In this document: positions 1-7,400 of the stretch, in pieces
How the letters are laid out: each line of letters opens with the position of its first letter
Numbering within the stretch: position 1 is the first letter of the stretch
Assembly (NCBI GenBank): GCA_034435635.1
Contig: DAOTWY010000059.1
Coordinates: forward strand, 1 to 64,000
DNA: 64,000 nucleotides
From: DAOTWY01 sp003696565
Lineage (GTDB): Bacteria > Chloroflexota > Anaerolineae > Aggregatilineales > Phototrophicaceae
Reading direction: 5' to 3'
Notes under the pieces: model-generated
The model's input: the letters and a program-made list of their open reading frames with translations, nothing else
Told to the model about the DNA's origin: nothing
Databases searched by the model: none
Program-made: the position numbers and the translations under genes

Positions 1-2691
1 TGGGAAAACCTTGGGCAAACTGTCCGTTATGCTGTTCGTTTCTTGGATAATGTGATTGATACCACACCGTATTTCTTTGAGGAAAATGCCCGTGTTCAGG
101 GGGATGAGCGTCGTATCGGGCTAGGTACAATGGGCATTGCTGAACTCATGATTCGCTTGCGGATTAGATATGGTAGCCAGCAATCTGTTGAATTTATTGA
201 TAAGCTCTATCGCTTTATTGCAGAAAACGCTTATCTCACCAGCTCACAAATCGCCGCAGAAAAGGGGACATTCCCCATGTTTGATGCAGAAAAATTCCTA
301 GAAAGCGGTTTCATGCAGCAAATGCCAGAGCATATTCGTCAAACCATCCGTGAGAACGGCATCCGCAATGTGACTCTGTTAACACAGGCTCCAACTGGAT
401 GTGTTGCGCCTGATACGTTAATCAGTACCGCCTCTGGTATTCGTCCAATTGTTGAATTAGGTGATCCTGATGGTGAACAATGGCAAATTGTAACGCATGA
501 GGTTTATACGGATGTTGGGCTGAGAAAGGCATCGCATTTTTATGTGAATGGCTTTGTGCCAGTCAAGACAATGACGACTAAACGCGGATTTAATCTCACG
601 GCAACTCATAATCATCGGATACGCATCATTGACGAAAATGGTGATTATGTATGGCGGCGGATGGATGAGCTATCCATTGGGGATAAAGTGGTCTTGAAGA
701 AAAATACATTGAGTGAAGGTGAAACGGTTGAACTCACGCCTGTTGAGCAAGGCAACAGTTCATTGAGTAAATTGCAGGCTGTAATGACTCCAGAATTAGC
801 TGAATTACTCGGTTTGTATATGAGTGATGGCGATACTAAACAACGCGGTGGGTTGCATATCATTGTAGCACAGCGTGACCCTGATTTGCTTGAACATGTT
901 CAAAATTTGATGCAGCAGGTGTGGGGTGAGCATAATATATCTGTAGAAGAGGGAGTTGGATACTGGACGGTCAACCTTAATGGACATTATATCTCGCGTT
1001 TCTTTGAGGCAAATGGATTATTAAAGCCATCCGGTAATCATGGTGAAGATGCAGCAGGGGCATTTATCCCATCAAAAGTCTTGCAAGCTGGTCGAGAATG
1101 TGTTGCGGCATTTTTGCGCGGTTTATTTGAGGCTGACGGTAATGTGAGCCGTGGAACCATTACACTTGTTTCTACATCTAAGACCTTGATCCATCAGGTA
1201 CAAGTTGCGCTGTTAGGCTTGGGGATTGTTGCTACTGCACGTCAGCTGCCAAAGCAAAGTAAGCGATATGATGATCGCCCATTGTATGAGATATGCATTC
1301 TGAATCCTCGTGAAGCTGTTACATTTGTCGAGACAGTTAATTTCATCAGTGAGCGTAAACGGGCTTTAGCGGCTGACCTGGGTAACGTTGTGGATCGTGG
1401 TGATAGCGTTGCTGTGCCTGCGCTTTGTGAGGAATTGTATCAGGTTCCACAGGGCTTAAAGAATGATGTACGACAGGTCATCAGTGGGCGTATGGACAAT
1501 GGTGTCATGACTCAACAATTTGTTAAAGGCATGGTTGCAGAACATGAAGTATTGTCTCAATCCAGGTTAGCACAGCTTGTCTTGATGGATGTTTATTTGG
1601 ATGAAGTTGTCAGTGTTGAGGATGGAACTTCCTATACCTATGATCTGTCTGTTCCAGATAACAAAACATATATCGCTAACGGGTTTGTATCTCATAATAC
1701 GACAGGCACCATGGTAAACACCAGCACCGGCGTAGAGCCGTTCTTTTCCTGGACGTATTACCGTAAAAGCCGCTTAGGGTTACATGAAGAACAAGTGCCG
1801 GTTGTCAAGGAATGGTTTGATGCGCACCCAGATCAAACTGAACTACCAGATTATTTTGTCAGCGCGATGGATTTAAAACCGGAAGAGCATGTCTTGGTAC
1901 AAAGTGCCTTCCAACGCTGGATAGATAGCGCAATTTCTAAAACATGCAATGTCCCTAATGAATACACCATCGAACAAACCCGCCAACTCTATGAGTATAT
2001 GTATGATCTTGGCTGTAAGGGGGGGACGATCTATCGTGATGGTAGCCGTGATGAGCAAGTTTTAATGCTAAAAGGTGACAAACGTGCTGAATCCGAAGTG
2101 AAAAAGTCAGAAGGCGATCAACAAGATAAAGTGGAACGTGTTGCTACACCACACCACGTTTACCCCCGTCCTGCTAAACTTCATGGGGTTACCGTCACTT
2201 GCCCAACACCTTTTGGTACGGCTTATGTCACCATGAACAGCGATGAACATGGCTACCCGTTTGAAGTGTTTATTACTGCACCGGGTAAAGCAGGTAGCGA
2301 TTTACAAGCGGATGCGGAAGGTTTAGGGCGCATGATTTCTCTATCCTTACGGACAACCGAGCCGCATAACCGCCTGCAAATGCTCAAGCTCATTATCGAG
2401 CAATTGCAAGATATTGGCGGCGCGCGCTCACTTGGGTTTGGTCCACGGCGGGTTATCTCCTTACCAGATTCCGTTGCTCGTGTTTTGCAAGAAAACTTCT
2501 TCCCGCAAGACCAACCACAACAACTTGATTTGCCGATGATGCTGCCTCAGCAAACAGCTTCTAATAAAACAGCTGTTCAACCTAATGGCGTTATCAGCGG
2601 GGCAGACCTTTGCCCATCTTGTGGAACTATTTCCCTTGTCCGGGCAGAAGGTTGCCGTAAGTGTCTCACCTGTGGATACAGTGAGTGTTAA
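1..2691 (+). CDS. nrdJ: Adenosylcobalamin-dependent (class II) ribonucleotide reductase, 3' part, interrupted by an intein
   Basis: Reduces ribonucleotides to deoxyribonucleotides using a cobalamin-generated thiyl radical. The reading frame is open to the left edge (it begins W-E-N-L-G-Q at base 1), so the N-terminal part with the radical-cysteine finger loop lies upstream. Visible exteins: the region NVIDTTPYFF to LLTQAPTG, then TTGTMVNTSTGVEP onward, a GCKGGT-IYRDGSR segment typical of NrdJ, and a C-terminal Cys-rich tail (CPSCG...GCRKC..CGYSEC) that in this family ends the protein and is thought to shuttle reducing equivalents or bind zinc. The intein (400..1698) sits inside the strongly conserved APTG/T motif and must splice out to give an active enzyme. 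A strong terminator follows the stop. Oxygen-independent dNTP synthesis fits an organism that uses B12 elsewhere in the window (methylmalonyl-CoA mutase). Confidence 0.95.
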   Translation, partial: WENLGQTVRYAVRFLDNVIDTTPYFFEENARVQGDERRIGLGTMGIAELMIRLRIRYGSQQSVEFIDKLYRFIAENAYLTSSQIAAEKGTFPMFDAEKFLESGFMQQMPEHIRQTIRENGIRNVTLLTQAPTGCVAPDTLISTASGIRPIVELGDPDGEQWQIVTHEVYTDVGLRKASHFYVNGFVPVKTMTTKRGFNLTATHNHRIRIIDENGDYVWRRMDELSIGDKVVLKKNTLSEGETVELTPVEQGNSSLSKLQAVMTPELAELLGLYMSDGDTKQRGGLHIIVAQRDPDLLEHVQNLMQQVWGEHNISVEEGVGYWTVNLNGHYISRFFEANGLLKPSGNHGEDAAGAFIPSKVLQAGRECVAAFLRGLFEADGNVSRGTITLVSTSKTLIHQVQVALLGLGIVATARQLPKQSKRYDDRPLYEICILNPREAVTFVETVNFISERKRALAADLGNVVDRGDSVAVPALCEELYQVPQGLKNDVRQVISGRMDNGVMTQQFVKGMVAEHEVLSQSRLAQLVLMDVYLDEVVSVEDGTSYTYDLSVPDNKTYIANGFVSHNTTGTMVNTSTGVEPFFSWTYYRKSRLGLHEEQVPVVKEWFDAHPDQTELPDYFVSAMDLKPEEHVLVQSAFQRWIDSAISKTCNVPNEYTIEQTRQLYEYMYDLGCKGGTIYRDGSRDEQVLMLKGDKRAESEVKKSEGDQQDKVERVATPHHVYPRPAKLHGVTVTCPTPFGTAYVTMNSDEHGYPFEVFITAPGKAGSDLQADAEGLGRMISLSLRTTEPHNRLQMLKLIIEQLQDIGGARSLGFGPRRVISLPDSVARVLQENFFPQDQPQQLDLPMMLPQQTASNKTAVQPNGVISGADLCPSCGTISLVRAEGCRKCLTCGYSEC
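400..1698 (+). mobile_element. LAGLIDADG-type intein in nrdJ (433 residues)
   Basis: Self-splicing protein insertion with a homing endonuclease. It starts at Cys1 (TGT at 400) directly after APTG and ends with the penultimate His and terminal Asn (CAT AAT, 1693-1698); the +1 extein residue is Thr. Block B is visible as TATHNH (TxxH). Two LAGLIDADG-like helices are visible: LLGLYMSDGD around bases 810-835 and LRGLFEADG around 1114-1140. The C-terminal splicing block runs from DEVVSVEDG to VSHN. All key splicing residues (Cys1, TxxH, His-Asn, +1 Thr) are present, so splicing is expected to work. Both endonuclease helices keep an acidic residue at the usual position (SDGD, EADG), so homing activity is plausible. 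Boundaries follow from the conserved extein motif and are firm. Confidence 0.93.
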
Positions 2692-2712
2692 TTCCCTAAC
2701 CTAAGTCAATCA

Positions 2713-2748
2713 AATAAAACCAGGGCAATTGCGTCCTGGTTTTATTTT
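2713..2748 (+). terminator. Rho-independent terminator of nrdJ
   Basis: Perfect 12-bp inverted repeat (left arm 2713-2724, right arm 2735-2746) around a 10-nt loop, with A-rich left flank and T-rich right flank. It lies 22 nt after the nrdJ stop and could work in both directions. Confidence 0.85.
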
Positions 2749-2757
2749 GTCTATAGT
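2729..2757 (+). promoter_or_regulatory. Possible promoter of the GvpU-like gene
   Basis: TTGCGT (2729-2734), 17-nt spacer, TATAGT (2752-2757). The -35 box overlaps the right half of the nrdJ terminator hairpin. It lies about 38 nt upstream of the ATG at 2795. Confidence 0.35.
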
Positions 2758-2794
2758 ATGTCTCATACTCGGATCAGAAAGGAATAAACTTAAA

Positions 2795-3313
2795 ATGAAC
2801 GATCTTCCCGATTTCGACGAAACTGCCTTCTGGCTTGAACCTGATACCGTTTTAACTGATATTGTCATCTCTTTAGTTAATGTTATGGGCATGCCTATCG
2901 GAGTCACCTTGTTCATTAAAGGCATGGTAATCAGTGGCGTGCTTGTTAGTGAAAATGAGTATTTAACTAGCCTAACTGATACATTTCGTAGCTTGATCCA
3001 TACTAATGTGGATAACCAAGAATTTGCCAACCAAGTCGATGAATTACTTGATTTTACGCCTATGGCAGAAACATCACTAGAGCTAGAAAATGATCCTGAT
3101 GACGATTCCCAAGACCCTATGCTTATCCCGGCTCCTGTTCGTTATTTGCATCTACGAGATGCTTTGATACTCAGCCCTTATCCTGCTATGGGGTTTAGCC
3201 AAAGCATTTTGCCTATTATGCGGATTAAATTAACGGCTGTTGATGGTTGGCTCTTAGGGCAGGCAGCCGGTGTTGAAGATGAACCCAACGGCGACAAACC
3301 GATTCTTCACTGA
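2795..3313 (+). CDS. GvpU-like gas vesicle accessory family protein (orphan)
   Basis: 172-residue soluble acidic protein. The pattern of an N-terminal hydrophobic strand region (LTDIVISLVN..GMPIGVTLFIKG..ISGVLVS), followed by a Y/F-rich helix and a C-terminal YLHLRDA...WLLG segment, resembles small proteins annotated as gas-vesicle accessory protein GvpU. This is a recalled family pattern, not a search result. No other gas vesicle gene (gvpA, gvpF/L, gvpN) is in the window, so a role in buoyancy is doubtful. The start at ATG 2795 is preferred over an upstream GTG-type start at 2729 because AAAGGA lies 11 nt upstream and the longer form begins inside the terminator. Separated by 14 nt from the next gene, which has its own -10 box. 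Confidence 0.5.
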   Translation: MNDLPDFDETAFWLEPDTVLTDIVISLVNVMGMPIGVTLFIKGMVISGVLVSENEYLTSLTDTFRSLIHTNVDNQEFANQVDELLDFTPMAETSLELENDPDDDSQDPMLIPAPVRYLHLRDALILSPYPAMGFSQSILPIMRIKLTAVDGWLLGQAAGVEDEPNGDKPILH

Positions 3314-3319
3314 TATAAT
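3311..3319 (+). promoter_or_regulatory. Extended -10 promoter giving a leaderless transcript
   Basis: TGATATAAT: extended -10 with the TATAAT core at 3314-3319. Transcription would start about 7 nt later, at or one or two bases before the ATG at 3328, so the DUF218 mRNA would have essentially no leader. No Shine-Dalgarno sequence is present before this ATG. Confidence 0.6.
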
Positions 3320-3327
3320 ACTGTCTC

Positions 3328-3948
3328 ATGTGGCGTAAAATCTTACAACTTTTCTTGATTGTTATTGCCGTTTGGCTGGCTGTCATTATCGGCTTAATGG
3401 TCGCTATATTCACAACCGGGGAACGCGATCAAGCACAACCGGCGGATGTCATCATCGTATTAGGGTCTGGCTTGCGGCGCGATGGTCGTCCAGGCGACGC
3501 ACTCTATCGACGCTCACTGTGGGCAGCACGGTTGTACCAACTCGATTTAGCGGATGCGATCATTTGTACAGGGGGGATCGGGCAAGGGCATGTTCGCAGT
3601 GAGGCTTCAGCCTGTGCAGAGGTATTGCGCAATGAAGGTGTGCCAACTGAGGCAATTGTTCTTGAAGAGCAGAGTCGTAGTACGGAAGAAAATGCCTTAT
3701 TTGCCAGCCAAATCATGCAAATCCACGGCTGGCAAACTGCCAATCTCGTTACTGATAGCTTTCATATGTTGCGCGCCTCTTGGATATTTGATATTTATGG
3801 TATTCAACACTTTCGTAGCCCTGTCCCACGTCAATGGGTGCGGACACACTTTTTTATCCGCCATTTCTCACGTGAAATCTTAGCACTCCATTGGCAAGCA
3901 TTTAAAGAAATATTTAACTTGCCACATACATATGTCGGGCAGCTATAA
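3328..3948 (+). CDS. DUF218 / YdcF-SanA-ElyC family membrane-anchored protein
   Basis: 206 residues. One N-terminal membrane segment (about residues 5-28) is followed by an extracytoplasmic DUF218 domain. Motifs seen: VIIVLGSGLRRDGRPG (first strand plus glycine loop), ICTGGIGQG, E.A..E..RNEGVP, and SRSTEENA, all typical of the family. Relatives (SanA, ElyC, YdcF) affect envelope integrity in E. coli; the biochemical activity is not settled. The gene appears to be transcribed from its own extended -10 promoter as a leaderless mRNA. Its stop codon overlaps the stop of the convergent gene by 6 bases. Confidence 0.85.
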   Translation: MWRKILQLFLIVIAVWLAVIIGLMVAIFTTGERDQAQPADVIIVLGSGLRRDGRPGDALYRRSLWAARLYQLDLADAIICTGGIGQGHVRSEASACAEVLRNEGVPTEAIVLEEQSRSTEENALFASQIMQIHGWQTANLVTDSFHMLRASWIFDIYGIQHFRSPVPRQWVRTHFFIRHFSREILALHWQAFKEIFNLPHTYVGQL

Positions 3949-4320
3949 CAACAGCCAATCTATCGCTTTGTCTCGCTCCTCTGCCAAAAACAGCCGCACC
4001 TGATGCCGCTTCATTTGTGGTAGACGTCTTATAAATACCTCCACCATAGTCACCAACACGCTACGTCGATGTAAAATAGCTGTTCGACTTTGAGGAATAT
4101 CACCACGTAGAATACGCTGGCTTGCTTTTTGAAAAATATGTCGAATAGGCGGATACGCTTCCGTTGCGTCTACTAAATAACGACAAATTGCCTCATCACC
4201 TTTTTCTTGCTCAATTTTCTCCACTTGTTCAAACCAATCTTCAAGTGTTTGTAAAGTGGATTCCAAAAATTTGAAATGATGGATTTCATTTTCCAACACT
4301 TGATATTCAACTGTCACCAT
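3943..4320 (-). CDS. Uncharacterised 125-residue protein, possibly STAS-like
   Basis: Small soluble protein with no membrane segment. The N-terminal half alternates strands and helices (YQVLENEIHHFKF, then LVDATEAYPPI), which recalls STAS/SpoIIAA-like folds. The C-terminal half is basic and helical (FIRRLPQMKRHQVRLF). The ATG at 4320 has AAGGTGG six bases upstream. It is convergent with the DUF218 gene and divergent from the alpha-2-macroglobulin gene. No function assigned; the fold suggestion is inference only. Confidence 0.6.
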   Translation of the reverse strand: MVTVEYQVLENEIHHFKFLESTLQTLEDWFEQVEKIEQEKGDEAICRYLVDATEAYPPIRHIFQKASQRILRGDIPQSRTAILHRRSVLVTMVEVFIRRLPQMKRHQVRLFLAEERDKAIDWLLL

Positions 4321-4434
4321 AACTTGCCACCTTCATCGTAGGGATAGCGTGGGGTGGTCGTATGTCATTATAAATTCACTTCACTTATAATTATTGTAGA
4401 GGGGCAATTGTTTTTTTAGTAAAAAGGATACTTC

Positions 4435-7400
4435 ATGAGACGATTAATTGGGTTATTTTTCGTTTTTATTGTGATTATTGGTGGGAATTTCGCACAAACG
4501 GATGAATTCCGCGTGACTGAAGTATTACCCTCACCAAATTCACAATATATTAGTACAGATTCGTTGATTACGGTTATTTTTAATCGTCCGGTTATTCCGC
4601 TTGGCACTGTGGCTGATTTACAAAATGCCCCAGACCCGTTGATTATTGATCCCCCCATACAAGGCGAAGGGGAGTGGATTAATACCTCAATTTATACCTT
4701 CAAACCCCTTCCTGCTTGGGGAGGAAACACAACCTATACTGTTACCGTACCAGCGGGCTTTGCTGCTGTTGATGGTTCAACACTCGCCCAGGATTTTACT
4801 TGGCAGTTTACAACAGAAAAACCTTATGTCTTGGAAATTTACCCATTAGATGCTAGTGCAGATGTTCCACTGGATGATTCTTTATACATTGCTTTCACCG
4901 CACCCATTGACCAATCGAGTTTTGAGGCGAATTTTGTTTTACGCCCAGTGGGATCATCTGAAGCAATACCCGGCGAATTTGAATGGAACGACGCGGGCGA
5001 TGCGGTTACTTTCTTGCCAGATGATTTACTCCAAATCGATACACGTTATGAGGTAGGTTTCCCGCCGGATAGCGTGTATGATGCCGTGGGTATCAGTACG
5101 CTTGACGCACTGTTCTGGCAGTTTTCAACCGTACCCTATCCTGCCATTATTAGCACCTATCCACGTGATGGTGAGGATGATGTTCAACTTTATGGCAGCA
5201 TTTCATTACAATTCGCCTCACCCATGGATCAAGAAACCCTAGAAGATAAAATTACAATTGATCCCGAACCTTGGATAGACCCCGAATTTTACTATTATAC
5301 TTGGGATGATTCGCTTCAGATCACATTCCCCATCGAACCCAGCACAGACTACACAATCTCTATTGCGCCAGGGATGGCGGACATCTACGGTAATATCATA
5401 GATGAGCCGTTTAGCTTCAGTTTTACAACAGCACCTTATGCGCCGGATGTAAACCTGAGCGTGCCCGGTTCCGTCGGTTTTTATAATGCCACACGTGAGC
5501 AGACCCAGGTCTTTGTCTCACATCTGAACGTGAGCGAACTAAACCTCACGCTTTACAACATTCCGACCCGCACCTTCAGATCCATTGCCCTCAGCGATGA
5601 TTCATACTACCGCATGAATACCTACGACCCCGAACCATCATCCATCATCCGCAACTGGACAATTGAATCCGTCGCCCCACTCAATGCCCGTCGCTATGAG
5701 TTGCTTAATCTGGGCGAAGGTGTTGGCGTGGAAGGCGCAGTATGCGCTGGTGCGCTGCCGTCCCGCTTCGGTGTGGGCGATACCGCCGTTGTCATCTCTG
5801 ATCCAGACCCAGTTCGTGCACGCCTTGAACCTGTCACCGGTGAAATTATTGATCTGCTTTATCGGGATTATGCGCTGCCGGTTATCGGTGGACCTGAATG
5901 CTCCGAAGGCATCACCTGGTGGCAAGTCCGCCTGAGAGATGGCAACCCCGCCTGGGTAGCAGAAGGCTTTGATGGTGAGTATGTCCTTGATCTACGTACA
6001 CCAGCACAATCCACACCGGTTATTGTTCAGCAGGAAAACGGGGAAGCACTCACGCCCGGCGTTTACTTCCTGAAAGTAACCTCACCGGAAACCAATGCAC
6101 GTGGTTATAGTCCACAGCGGCATTTTATGGTGGTTGCCAATGCCAATCTCGTCATGAAGATGACCAATGAAGCGTTGCTCGTCTGGGCATTGGATGTGCA
6201 GACTGGTTTACCACTGGCGAATGTACCTATCGACATTTATGGACGCGGATTGGATCCCATCGCCTCTGGAGTGACTGATGAAGAAGGTCTGGCACGCATT
6301 GATATTCCGCGCATCACGAACTATGCCCCGCGCCTGGCATTGCTCCACACAGATGAATACTTCGGCATGGGTATTAGTACCTGGTCAAATGGTATTGAGG
6401 GGTGGGATTTTAATGTGCCGTATCAGTTTTTACCTGATCAGTATAGTGTATATATCTACACAGATCGTCCACTTTATCGCCCAGATCAACCTGTTCACTT
6501 CCGTGGTGTCGTCCGTGTAAAAGATGATGTAACTTATACGTTGCCGGATATGGAAACTGTCCCGGTGCAAATTTACGATGATGATGGCGAGTTAATTTAC
6601 AGCCGCGATCTTCCTTTAACGCCTTATGGCACATTTAGTGATACTTTTGAACTAGCAGAGGATGCTGGACTGGGCTACTACCGTATTCAGGTAGAACTCC
6701 CATCAGATTATGAATGGGGCAATGAAGGTGGCTCAGTCTCCTTTGGAGTAGCGGAATATCGCTTGCCAGAATTCCAGGTGGAGGTCACCCCGCAGACTGA
6801 CCAAGTTATTCAGGGCGAAACTATCACTGTTGCCGTAGATAGCACATACTTCTTCGGTGGCAAAGTATCCAACGCTGTTGTGGAGTATAATGTTGTCGCC
6901 GATCCGTATTTCTTCCGCTACGATGGTCCCGGCTACTACGATTTTATCGATTACAGTCCAGATGCTGGACCAAGCGAATACTACGGCTCAGAATCTGGCT
7001 TAATTGCCAGTGGCGAAGGTATAACAGATTCACGGGGAACCTTCTTAATCGAAATCCCTGCCAACCTACAAGATTCTACTCAAAGTATGACCTTTACCAT
7101 CGAGGCAACTGTCCGTGATGAAAGTGACCAGGTTGTGGCAGGGCGCACTGGTGTCGTTGTTCATCAAGGCGAGTTTTACATCGGTGTGCGCCCAGAGCGG
7201 TATGTTGGTGTCGCACAACAAGAATCGATGCTTGAATTTATTGCTGTCGATTGGGAGAGCCAGCCTATTGCTGAGCAAACCATTGATGTGGAAATTTTTG
7301 AACGGCGTTGGTCTAGCGTTCAAGAAGAAGATGCCAGCGGACGCACTGTCTGGACATGGGAAGTGGAAGACATCCCAGTTGAATCAACCCAAGTCACCAC

